Assembly: GCA_937863625.1 (NCBI GenBank)
Contig: CALMGO010000555.1
Coordinates: 1 to 6,288 of the forward strand
Length of the DNA: 6,288 bases
Source of the DNA: an uncultured bacterium
GTDB lineage: Bacteria > Planctomycetota > DG-23 > SLPQ01
Direction of reading: 5' to 3'
In this document: in pieces, positions 1 to 6,288 of the stretch
Position numbering within the stretch: the stretch's first letter is position 1
Layout: the number at the start of each line of letters is the position of its first letter
The notes under the pieces: generated by a model
The model's database searches: none
What the model was told of the DNA's origin: nothing
What the model saw: the letters and a program-made list of their open reading frames with translations, nothing else
Program-made: the position numbers and the translations under genes

Positions 1-1
1 G

Positions 2-2368
2 ACGGCGCTAAAGGAAAACGACGACAGAAGCGCGACGGTTACGGTAAGCAGTTTTGACCATTTCTACAGGTTCTGGTCGTCATACGATATCACCATCAGG
101 CCATGCGACATGCGCGTGGAGATAGCGGCGCGGCTATACAATCCGACCCTTGTGCGGAACCGTTACCAGATATGGATTAACGGCGCGGTGCCTGCGAGCG
201 AAGACATGCAGTTTATCTTCCCTGTGGACTACATAGCCGGGCACGGCTTTTCCGGGGTATATCCGTGGCCTATGTGGGACGACGGTAAATACGACAGGAG
301 TATGTGGAAGAACCAGAAGGATATGCTGGGAGTATTCGGCTGGGATGCGGATTTTCTGGGAGTGTACTACCACGGCAGCGACTGCGGGACAATCCGGTAC
401 TGTCCGCGAACAAAGGCCGAAGGGATAAAGGCGTGGACTTGGGGGATGGAGAGCCGCTGGACCGAGGAGTATGGGATGAGCCAGGGCCCGTGCGTGGAGA
501 TTCAAAGGGGGCGGTGGCCGACGCAGAGGCAGTACGGCTGGCTTGAACCGCACGAGATGGACAGTTGGAGCGAGTACTGGTATCCGGTCGGCGGTCTCGG
601 CGGGGTGGACGAAGCGACGGCAGACGCGGCGATGAGCGTGAGGGTCGAAGGGGGACGTGATGAGCGCAAGTCTGCCGAAGTGAGGATTAACGTGCTGAGG
701 CCGGTTAGGGGGACACTCGTCATCCGCCTTGGGGGTGCAGCGAAAGTCGAGAAGAAGGTGGCTGCGGGGGCGGGAGAGATTATCGCGGAGGCAGTCGCGC
801 TTGAGGCGGCGGACGGGCGGATTGAGGTGATACTGACCGACAATGAGGGCAATGTCGTCATCTCCTATGACAGGGACCTCGTGAAGAAGCCGGGGACGCG
901 ACCGGAGGAACCGAGAAGCGTAACGGTCGAGGGCGAGGGAGTCCTGTGGGAGCAACTGGAATCGGCGGTGTCGGCGGAACTTCTGGACGGAGACGCCGAC
1001 CGGGCGGGCGAAGAGTACGCGAGCATTGTGAGAAACAACCCAGATTTTGCGGCGGCATGGAAGGCGCTTGGAATACTCAAGTACAAGCAAGCCGACACCA
1101 CGGGTGCTAACGAGGCTCTATCGAAAGCGGCGGCGCTTGACGGCGGTGACGGGGAGACGGCGTATTACCTGGCGCTTTCGAAGATAGAGGCGGGAGACGA
1201 GGATGCGGAGGATGCGCTCGCGCGCGCCACGGGGGACGGGCAGCATGGACGGGTGGCGTCACTTGTACGGGGCATAGAAATCCTCAAGGCGGGCAAGTAC
1301 GGCGAGGCGGCGCGCGTCCTCAGTGAAGCGGCAACCGGCCTGGCGAACAGCCCGGCGGCATGGGACTATGCGTCAGTCGCGGCGAGACTGTGCGGCGACT
1401 TACAACTCGCCAGGCGCGCGGTCGAAGCGGCATTGGCTCTGGAGCCGATGGACGTCTTCGCGCAAGTGGAGAGACTTCTCCTTGACGACGCACTCTCAAC
1501 GGAAGCGATAAGGGAGGCGGTCGGCAAGGACAACAATCTATATATCGAGACGGCGTTTTTCTACGACGGAGTCAATCAGGACTCAACGGCTCTCGCAATC
1601 GCGCAGGCGGGGGAAGAGGCGGGATTTTCGGCGCTCTATTACTACCAGCTTGGATACTTCGCATTCAGGGCCGGGGATGCAGAACTGGCGAAGAAGTACG
1701 TGCATGAGGCCGACTCGATGGGGACCGATTATGTATTCCCGCACAGGAAGGAAGACATGGAGGTATTGGCCGTTGCGGAGAAGCTCTATGGCCGAAGCGG
1801 CTATCCGATTTATCATCGCGGGACTTTTCTGTACTGGCTGGGGCGAAGCAGGGAGGCGCTGGAACTGTGGGAAGGGATGCTGGGGCGGTACGACGTGGCA
1901 GGGCTCTATCACAAGGTCGCGGAGGCGTACAGCAGGGGCAAGGTGTCTCGCGCGCATGAGGCGGCCATCACGATGTACGAGAAGGCCATTGAAGAGGACG
2001 CGGCCGACATAGAGGCGTACCGCGCGCTCGACGACCTGTACGAAAGAATCGGAGACATTCATAACCGGCGTGAACTCTTGGGGCGCGGCAGGAAGCTTTT
2101 CGCCGAGGACGACGAGATGGCGATACGGGAGGCGCGGTTCTGGAACTGGCGCCGGCAATACGCCAAGGCAGCGGAGATACTCGAGGGGCACACGTTCCAC
2201 AGGCGGCACCAGGCGTGGCACGTCATGACGCTTTCGCAGCGGGCCATCGAAGAAACATACGGGGGGCTCGCAATGGAGGCGACGCGCGAGGGGCGCGAGA
2301 AGGACGCGTCGGAGCACATGAGGAAGGCGTCACGCGCGGCGTTGACGATCAAAGAGTGGTTTGATTAG
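2..2368 (+). CDS. DUF5107 domain and TPR-repeat protein, upstream paralogue (5' end outside window)
   Basis: The reading frame is open from base 2 with no stop before TAG at 2366-2368. The ATG at 110 is internal, because the 36 codons before it align well with the downstream paralogue; the true start lies upstream of the window. The 788 visible codons match paralogue residues 155-944, so about 154 N-terminal residues, probably including the signal peptide, are missing. Order of parts: the C-terminal two thirds of the DUF5107 domain (to about base 609), with the family blocks RLYNPT, AGHGF, YPWPMWDDGKYDRSMWKNQ, EIQRGRWPTQ and EYWYPV; a beta-rich linker (about 610-925); then a TPR-like helical solenoid to the end, including the DYVFPHRKED block typical of DUF5107-TPR proteins. 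By eye it is about 73% identical to the paralogue in DUF5107 and much less elsewhere. It has five visible cysteines against one in the paralogue. The family is recognised from its motifs; the molecular function is unknown to me. Export is inferred from the paralogue. Confidence 0.93.
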   Translation, partial: TALKENDDRSATVTVSSFDHFYRFWSSYDITIRPCDMRVEIAARLYNPTLVRNRYQIWINGAVPASEDMQFIFPVDYIAGHGFSGVYPWPMWDDGKYDRSMWKNQKDMLGVFGWDADFLGVYYHGSDCGTIRYCPRTKAEGIKAWTWGMESRWTEEYGMSQGPCVEIQRGRWPTQRQYGWLEPHEMDSWSEYWYPVGGLGGVDEATADAAMSVRVEGGRDERKSAEVRINVLRPVRGTLVIRLGGAAKVEKKVAAGAGEIIAEAVALEAADGRIEVILTDNEGNVVISYDRDLVKKPGTRPEEPRSVTVEGEGVLWEQLESAVSAELLDGDADRAGEEYASIVRNNPDFAAAWKALGILKYKQADTTGANEALSKAAALDGGDGETAYYLALSKIEAGDEDAEDALARATGDGQHGRVASLVRGIEILKAGKYGEAARVLSEAATGLANSPAAWDYASVAARLCGDLQLARRAVEAALALEPMDVFAQVERLLLDDALSTEAIREAVGKDNNLYIETAFFYDGVNQDSTALAIAQAGEEAGFSALYYYQLGYFAFRAGDAELAKKYVHEADSMGTDYVFPHRKEDMEVLAVAEKLYGRSGYPIYHRGTFLYWLGRSREALELWEGMLGRYDVAGLYHKVAEAYSRGKVSRAHEAAITMYEKAIEEDAADIEAYRALDDLYERIGDIHNRRELLGRGRKLFAEDDEMAIREARFWNWRRQYAKAAEILEGHTFHRRHQAWHVMTLSQRAIEETYGGLAMEATREGREKDASEHMRKASRAALTIKEWFD

Positions 2369-2405
2369 GCATCGGCACAAGATGGGAGATTTCCTGCCGG
2401 AGAGG

Positions 2406-2433
2406 TTGCGGCGCAATGGGTCCCTCGTAGAAT
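2406..2433 (+). promoter_or_regulatory. Possible weak sigma70-type promoter before the second paralogue
   Basis: TTGCGG (2406-2411, three of six matches to TTGACA) is followed after 16 bases by TAGAAT (2428-2433, five of six matches to TATAAT). It lies in the 115-base gap between the paralogues, about 50 bases before the start codon. The -35 is poor, so this may be chance. If real, it would let the second gene be transcribed independently of the first. The gap contains no hairpin followed by T residues, so read-through from the first gene is also expected. Confidence 0.25.
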
Positions 2434-2474
2434 AAGGCGCTGGAAGAACACCTGACTTTTCTCCAATCAAGAAT

Positions 2475-2478
2475 GGAG
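2475..2478 (+). promoter_or_regulatory. Ribosome binding site fixing the GTG start at 2484
   Basis: GGAG sits 5 bases before GTG at 2484. This supports the GTG start, which also places a textbook signal peptide at the N terminus. An ATG at 2473 in another frame opens only a four-codon ORF and is not the start. Confidence 0.75.
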
Positions 2479-2483
2479 CAAAC

Positions 2484-2555
2484 GTGAAGAAACTACTTTG
2501 GAGCGTATCAGTCGCCTTGCTGGCGGTGGCTCTGGCGGCGCCTTTGGCAGCGGCC
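2484..2555 (+). other. Signal peptide coding segment of the downstream paralogue
   Basis: The 24 codons encode a basic start (MKK), about 15 hydrophobic residues (LLWSVSVALLAVALA) and a small-residue AAA motif before Glu-25. This is the classic Sec/signal peptidase I pattern. No cysteine lies near the cleavage site, which argues against a lipoprotein, and no twin arginine is present. Confidence 0.88.
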
Positions 2556-5318
2556 GAAGGGAAAGTATCGGCGCGGATTGAAACTGTTGTCATCCCGACA
2601 TTCACGATAGATAAGGGGTCGCCGGTCCCGCAGATATTTGCGGAGGACTGGTACGCGGCGTATCCGAGAACGATGCTTGACGTGACGACGCGTTCAAAGG
2701 AACCGACCGATAAAGAGTACGAGATGTCGGTGCTGGAGAACTCGCTTATACGCGTGGAGGTCCTCGGCGCAGTGGGCGGACGCGTTTGGCGGATAATCGA
2801 CAAGAAGACGGGGGAGAACCTCCTGTGGACCAACGACTCGGTAAAACCCATTCGCGTGGGAAGGCGGAGCGGTTGGCTGGCGGGGGGCATCGAGTTCCCC
2901 TTCCCTGTCGGCAATCACGGCGAAGACACGATGGAACCATACAGGACGCAGTTGAAAGAGAACGAAGACGGAAGCGCGACGGTGACCGTGTCGAGCTTCG
3001 ACCATTTCTACCGGTTCTGGGGATCGTACGATATAACCGTAAGGCCTGATGACGCTCGGATGGCGGTGACGGTAAGGCTGTACAATCCGACGCTTGTCAG
3101 GAACCGCTATCAGATATGGATAAACGCGGCCGTAAAGACGGGCGACGACATGCAGTTTGTATTTCCGGTGGACTGGGTCGCGGGGCACGGTTTCGGCGGG
3201 ATATATCCGTGGCCGATGTGGGACGACGGGAAGTATGACAGGAGCATGTGGAAAAACCAGGAGAGCCAGCTAGGGGTATTCGGCTGGAACGCGGATTACC
3301 TTGGGGCGTATTTTCACGAGAAGGACTACGGGATAATCCGCTACTGCAACCACAACATGGCGGAAGGCATAAAACTCTGGACCTGGGGTCATGAGAGCCA
3401 CTGGACCGAGGAATATTCGATAAACTCAGGGTCCTATAACGAGATACAGGGCGGCAGGTGGCCGACGCAGGAAATGTACGGCTGGCTCGAACCGCACCAG
3501 ATGGATACGTGGACGGAGTACTGGTACCCGGTGAGCGGGACGGGCGGGGTGGATGCTGCGTCAAAGGAGGCGGCGCTGGGCGTAGCAGTGTCAAAGGACG
3601 GGGATGCCTTTGTGTCGGCGACGGTGAAAGTGAACTTCGTCACGCCGTTTGACGGTCGCATGGTCGTGGGCAGCGGCGAGACCGTGCTTGCCGAGAGGGA
3701 ACTCAAAGCGGCCGCGGGCGACCTCGTAAGCGAGACGGTAAGTCTCGCGGGCCTCACGGGAGAAAACAGGCTCTCGGTGTCGCTGGTGGACGCACAGGGC
3801 TTTGTGGTGGCGGACTATGACAGGGCTCTTACACCTGTGGCGGGCGAGAAGCCCGAAATCCCCAAGAGCGTGCGCGTACAGGGAACAGGGCCGGTCTGGG
3901 AGAAGTACGAAACGGCGCTCGGACGCGAGGTAAACGAGGGGGACTTCACTGCGGCGGCGGACGCATACCGAGCGATAACAAAGCAGGCTGAGGATTTTGC
4001 GCCGGCGTGGAAGGCGCTTGGGATATTACTTTACAAGCAGATAGACAGCGAAGGCGCTCTTGAGGCGCTTTCGGAAGCGGCAAGACTCGCTCCTGAGGAC
4101 ATGGAGGCGCTTTACTACCTGGGGCTCGTGAAACTCGACCTCGCTCACGAGGACGCCCTCGATACGCTGGGCCGCGTCGAGGGAGATATAAGGTTTTCGC
4201 ACCTTGCGCAGTTTGTGAGGGGCGTTGAGGGCCTCAAAGCAGGCAAATATGAAGAGGCGGCGGCCATTTTCAAGGCGGCCGGCGACGGCTGGAGCAGGGA
4301 CGCGGTGCTTTGGGATTATGCAGCGGTTGCGGCGAGGCGAGCGGGAGACGCAGGGGGGGCGAGCGAGGCTCTCACGGCGGCATTTGCGGCGGAGCCTCTT
4401 AATGCATTTGCAATGGTGGAGCGGCTGACGCAGGACGGCACCCTGAGCGAGGAATCCATCAGGGCGGCGCTTGGCGCGGACTCGGACCTATACATGGAAA
4501 CGGCACTTTTCTACGATGCGATTAACGAAGGCGCTACTGCACTTACGGTGGCCAAGGCGGGGCTTGAAATGGCGCCGTCGGGGCTCTATCTCTACCAGCT
4601 GGCATACCTGGCAACGCGTGCGGGAGACGAGAGTCTTGCGCAGGAATACGCGGCACGCGGCGACGAGACGGGTACCGACTACGTTTTCCCGCACAGGCGT
4701 GAGGACTATCGGGTACTCGACACGGCGGCCGCCTCGGACGGGCAGGTGGGGTACGCGAAGTACCACCAGGGGACACTTCTCTACTGGTTGGGGCGCAAGG
4801 ACGACGCGCTCGGGATATGGGTAAGCCTACTCGGCAAATACGACCTGCCGGGGCTCTACCGCAAGGTGGCCGACGCCTATACGAGCGGCAAACTCTCGCG
4901 GGACTACGCAAGCGCGATTGAGATGTACTCGAAGGCGCTCGAAGAGGACGCAGACGACGCGCAGATATACTACAGTCTGGACGACCTCTACGAGCAGGTG
5001 CATGACAACCGCGCGAGAGGCGAGATTCTCAAGCAGGGGCGCGCGAGGCTGGGCGACGACGACATGATGGCGCTGAGGATGGCGCGATACATGTCCAACC
5101 GCGGGAGATACGGCCAGGCGCTTGAGATACTCACGACGCATGAATTCAAGAGGGCGCACCAGTCGTGGGAACTGATGTATATAGGCCGTCAGGCGCTCGA
5201 AGACACCTACATGGGTATGGCGTCGGATGCGCTCAAAGATGGTGACAAGGAGAAGGCACTGGAGTACCTCGGCGAGGCGGGCAAGGCGAGAGAGACGCTT
5301 CAGAAGTGGTTTGATTAG
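2484..5318 (+). CDS. Secreted DUF5107 domain and TPR-repeat protein, downstream paralogue
   Basis: Complete 944-residue protein starting at GTG behind GGAG. Residues 1-24 form a Sec signal peptide: KK, a hydrophobic core, then LAAA before E25 as a likely signal peptidase I site. Residues about 30-350 match DUF5107 by motif: LEN (84-86), GGRVW (98-102), GWLAGGIEFPFP (130-141), GNHGED (143-148), RLYNPT, AGHGF (233-237), YPWPMWDDGKYDRSMWKNQ (241-259), EIQGGRWPTQ (320-329) and EYWYPV (345-350). This domain class is thought to be a beta-supersandwich like those of sugar-binding or sugar-acting enzymes; that link is from memory and uncertain. Residues about 358-462 look like a beta-sandwich linker. 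Residues about 473-944 are roughly a dozen helical hairpins of TPR type, such as PAWKALGILLYKQ (507-519) and YHQGTLLYWLGRKDDAL (760-776), with the family's DYVFPHRRED block (732-741). There is no lipobox cysteine and no other membrane segment, so a soluble periplasmic or secreted product is likely. It probably shares a transcript with the upstream paralogue and ends just before a strong terminator. The biochemical role is unknown. Confidence 0.95.
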   Translation: MKKLLWSVSVALLAVALAAPLAAAEGKVSARIETVVIPTFTIDKGSPVPQIFAEDWYAAYPRTMLDVTTRSKEPTDKEYEMSVLENSLIRVEVLGAVGGRVWRIIDKKTGENLLWTNDSVKPIRVGRRSGWLAGGIEFPFPVGNHGEDTMEPYRTQLKENEDGSATVTVSSFDHFYRFWGSYDITVRPDDARMAVTVRLYNPTLVRNRYQIWINAAVKTGDDMQFVFPVDWVAGHGFGGIYPWPMWDDGKYDRSMWKNQESQLGVFGWNADYLGAYFHEKDYGIIRYCNHNMAEGIKLWTWGHESHWTEEYSINSGSYNEIQGGRWPTQEMYGWLEPHQMDTWTEYWYPVSGTGGVDAASKEAALGVAVSKDGDAFVSATVKVNFVTPFDGRMVVGSGETVLAERELKAAAGDLVSETVSLAGLTGENRLSVSLVDAQGFVVADYDRALTPVAGEKPEIPKSVRVQGTGPVWEKYETALGREVNEGDFTAAADAYRAITKQAEDFAPAWKALGILLYKQIDSEGALEALSEAARLAPEDMEALYYLGLVKLDLAHEDALDTLGRVEGDIRFSHLAQFVRGVEGLKAGKYEEAAAIFKAAGDGWSRDAVLWDYAAVAARRAGDAGGASEALTAAFAAEPLNAFAMVERLTQDGTLSEESIRAALGADSDLYMETALFYDAINEGATALTVAKAGLEMAPSGLYLYQLAYLATRAGDESLAQEYAARGDETGTDYVFPHRREDYRVLDTAAASDGQVGYAKYHQGTLLYWLGRKDDALGIWVSLLGKYDLPGLYRKVADAYTSGKLSRDYASAIEMYSKALEEDADDAQIYYSLDDLYEQVHDNRARGEILKQGRARLGDDDMMALRMARYMSNRGRYGQALEILTTHEFKRAHQSWELMYIGRQALEDTYMGMASDALKDGDKEKALEYLGEAGKARETLQKWFD

Positions 5319-5335
5319 TCTCAAATAGTGGCTGG

Positions 5336-5371
5336 AAGGAGCGCCGCAGAGACCGCGGCGCTCTTTTTTTT
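5336..5371 (+). terminator. Rho-independent terminator after the paralogue pair
   Basis: A perfect 9-bp stem, GAGCGCCGC (5339-5347) with GCGGCGCTC (5355-5363), encloses a 7-base loop AGAGACC. It runs straight into eight T residues (5364-5371). The stem can extend by one G-T and two A-T pairs using AAG at 5336-5338. It lies 18 bases after the stop codon. On the other strand no T tract follows the stem, so it acts in the + direction only. It should separate the paralogue unit from the downstream aminotransferase gene. Confidence 0.95.
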
Positions 5372-5406
5372 GGGCCTCCGGGGAGGTCATGCACGCGCAT
5401 CGGGGC

Positions 5407-5437
5407 TTGACATGGGGTGATTTTGGGCGAACATAGT
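5407..5437 (+). promoter_or_regulatory. Candidate sigma70-type promoter for the aminotransferase gene
   Basis: A perfect TTGACA (5407-5412) is followed after 19 bases by CATAGT (5432-5437, four of six matches to TATAAT). The spacer is longer than the usual 17 bases, so strength is uncertain. The position fits well: just after the terminator that closes the previous unit and about 60 bases before the next start codon. Transcription would start near 5443-5445. Confidence 0.42.
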
Positions 5438-5443
5438 GTGCAG

Positions 5444-5467
5444 CAGCCGGGCACATGGGCCGGGCTG
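5444..5467 (+). other. Possible 5' leader hairpin before the aminotransferase gene
   Basis: CAGCC (5444-5448) pairs with GGCTG (5463-5467), followed inward by one G-G mismatch and GGC (5450-5452) with GCC (5459-5461), leaving a 6-base loop. If the proposed promoter is right, this hairpin would sit at the very 5' end of the mRNA. There is no T tract, so it is not a terminator. In GC-rich DNA such a short imperfect stem can arise by chance. Confidence 0.2.
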
Positions 5468-5487
5468 GGTGAACATCCCTGACCAAT

Positions 5488-5493
5488 GAGGGA
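5488..5493 (+). promoter_or_regulatory. Ribosome binding site fixing the GTG start at 5499
   Basis: GAGGGA lies 5 bases before GTG at 5499. An in-frame TGA at 5487-5489 overlaps it, so the coding frame cannot extend further upstream. No other start codon lies between that stop and the GTG. Confidence 0.78.
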
Positions 5494-5498
5494 ACAAA

Positions 5499-6288
5499 GT
5501 GATACGGGCATATCCGCGTCATGCGATTAACCTCGACCTCTCGGCATACCTGAAGTACGTGGGACTTGCGCGGTATGGAGAACTCGTCGAGGGCGATGAT
5601 ATATTCGCCTTCGAGAAGGCGTTTGCGGCATTCACGGGTGCGACCAGCTGCGTGGCGGTGTCGTCGGCAAGGGCGGGATTTTACCTGACGATGAAGTCGA
5701 TGGGAATCGGGCCGGGCGACGAGGTGATAATGCCGGCGTATACCTTCGCATCGATGCCTGCGGCGGTGGCGGCGACGGGGGCGCGTCCGGTATTTGTCGA
5801 CATGGAGGCGGGGAGTTACAACATCGACGCGGCGCTGGCCGAGAAGTCAGTGACGGAGAAGACGCGGGCCATCGTGGCGGCGCACCTTTTCGGCGCTGCG
5901 GCAAACATCGAGCGTCTCGCCGAGATCACACGCGAACGAGGGATAATGTTGATCGAGGACTGCGCGCACGCGGCGGGCGCGGTCAAGAACGGCCAGCGTG
6001 TTGGGTCGTTCGGGGACGCGGCGGTATTCAGTTTCGGAATCGGCAAGAACATGCCGTGTTTCGGCGGGGGGATGATAGCATTCAGCAACAGCGAGCTTGC
6101 GGGCAAGGTGAGACGGCTGGTCAATGCTTCGCCGCCGGTCGACAACATGACGGCGCATAAGAAGGTGCTCTCGAGCATCCCCGCCTTTCTCGGCACGAGG
6201 AGGGTTATTTTCGGCTGGACGCTCTACGTGGCGGCGCGGGTGCTAAGCAGCCTGGGGTCGGACGCGATGGACAGAGCGGTTCGCGAAC
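5499..6288 (+). CDS. DegT/DnrJ/EryC1/StrS-family PLP aminotransferase (3' end outside window)
   Basis: The frame is open from GTG 5499 to the window end, giving 263 complete codons; the family usually runs to about 360-430 residues, so roughly a third is missing. Visible fold-type-I PLP signatures: FEKAFAAFTG (38-47), SSAR (55-58, cofactor phosphate region), GPGDEVIMPAYTFAS (71-85), PVFVDME (97-103), AHLFG (128-132), IEDCAHAAGA (152-161) with Asp-154 expected to contact the pyridine nitrogen and His-157 in the spot usually held by Gln or His, and FSFGIGKNMPCFGGGMI (177-193) with Lys-183 as the expected Schiff-base lysine. Enzymes of this family typically transfer an amino group from glutamate to a keto nucleotide-sugar for surface glycans or secondary metabolites; the substrate here is not readable. 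After the GGGM block, residues about 205-263 lack the usual NYRM-type loop and carry a hydrophobic, aromatic stretch (227-252). No signal peptide, so cytoplasmic. It lies behind a terminator and probably has its own promoter. Confidence 0.92.
   Translation, partial: MIRAYPRHAINLDLSAYLKYVGLARYGELVEGDDIFAFEKAFAAFTGATSCVAVSSARAGFYLTMKSMGIGPGDEVIMPAYTFASMPAAVAATGARPVFVDMEAGSYNIDAALAEKSVTEKTRAIVAAHLFGAAANIERLAEITRERGIMLIEDCAHAAGAVKNGQRVGSFGDAAVFSFGIGKNMPCFGGGMIAFSNSELAGKVRRLVNASPPVDNMTAHKKVLSSIPAFLGTRRVIFGWTLYVAARVLSSLGSDAMDRAVRE

Larger units (their letters stand above)
2..5318 (+). repeat. Tandem gene duplication (two DUF5107-TPR paralogues, same orientation)
   Basis: The two genes align end to end with very few gaps (788 visible residues against 790). 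By-eye identity is about 73% over DUF5107 (148 of 203 counted positions), about 30% over the linker and roughly 40-50% over the TPR part. Exact shared runs include RLYNPTLVRNRYQIWIN and YPWPMWDDGKYDRSMWKNQ. Both end in WFD, and the last 14 bases, AGTGGTTTGATTAG, are identical. Synonymous sites differ widely, so the duplication is old rather than a recent copy. Confidence 0.93.

Noticed and set aside
110..112. ATG at 110 as the start of the first gene
   Set aside because: The frame is open back to base 2, and those codons align with paralogue residues 155-190, deep inside DUF5107. The true start is upstream of the window.
134..1090. Long minus-strand open frame (318 codons) opposite the first gene
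   Set aside because: It is rich in Arg, Pro and His, has no recognisable domain, and lies entirely opposite a clearly conserved coding frame. Such frames are common opposite GC-rich genes.
1583..2317. Minus-strand open frame (244 codons) opposite the TPR part of the first gene
   Set aside because: Its composition is that of an antisense shadow, and the + frame is strongly supported by alignment with the paralogue.
2405..2417. Short TTGC-GGC-GCAA inverted repeat in the gap between the paralogues
   Set aside because: The stem is only 4 bp with a 3-base loop and no T tract follows, so it cannot be called a terminator or a riboswitch.
2473..2487. Four-codon ORF (ATG GAG CAA ACG TGA) overlapping the GTG start of the second paralogue, resembling a leader peptide
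   Set aside because: It has no Shine-Dalgarno sequence of its own, and its second codon is part of the ribosome binding site of the real gene. It is most likely a chance overlap.
5373..5388. Small hairpin GGCCTC/GAGGTC directly after the terminator T tract
   Set aside because: Six pairs including one wobble and no following T tract; too weak to call a second terminator or regulatory element in GC-rich sequence.
4827..5522. Minus-strand open frame (231 codons) spanning the end of the second gene, the terminator and the start of the aminotransferase gene
   Set aside because: It would read through the intrinsic terminator hairpin and lies antisense to two supported genes, with no domain signature.

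Overview
The window is moderately high in GC (judged by eye) and carries three genes, all on the + strand. There are two very similar large genes in tandem, a strong intrinsic terminator, and the start of a sugar-type PLP aminotransferase gene. The first gene is cut by the left edge and the third by the right edge. I found no RNA genes, insertion sequences, CRISPR arrays or phage parts, and no gap between genes longer than about 130 bases.

Layout. Bases 2-2368 hold the 3' part (788 codons) of a gene for a DUF5107 plus tetratricopeptide-repeat (TPR) protein. After 115 bases with no visible terminator comes a full-length paralogue at 2484-5318 (944 residues, GTG start, clear Sec signal peptide). 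A 9-bp GC-rich hairpin with an 8-T tract (5336-5371) ends this pair. A 127-base gap with a consensus -35 hexamer leads into a DegT/DnrJ/EryC1/StrS-family aminotransferase that starts with GTG at 5499 and runs off the window.

How the genes may work together. The two paralogues probably form one transcription unit and both are probably exported. Each joins a beta-rich DUF5107 domain, a beta-sandwich-like linker and a long helical TPR solenoid. No enzymatic function is established for this family as far as I know. Its general look suggests carbohydrate-related recognition or processing on the outer side of the inner membrane, which is inference. The aminotransferase belongs to a family that makes amino sugars for surface glycans, but the terminator and the separate promoter candidate suggest independent transcription.

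Organism. GTG starts, high GC, long secreted DUF5107-TPR proteins and a glycan-type aminotransferase fit a Gram-negative-type environmental bacterium. Planctomycetota, Verrucomicrobiota/Lentisphaerota or a related candidate phylum would be plausible. The sequence alone does not settle this.
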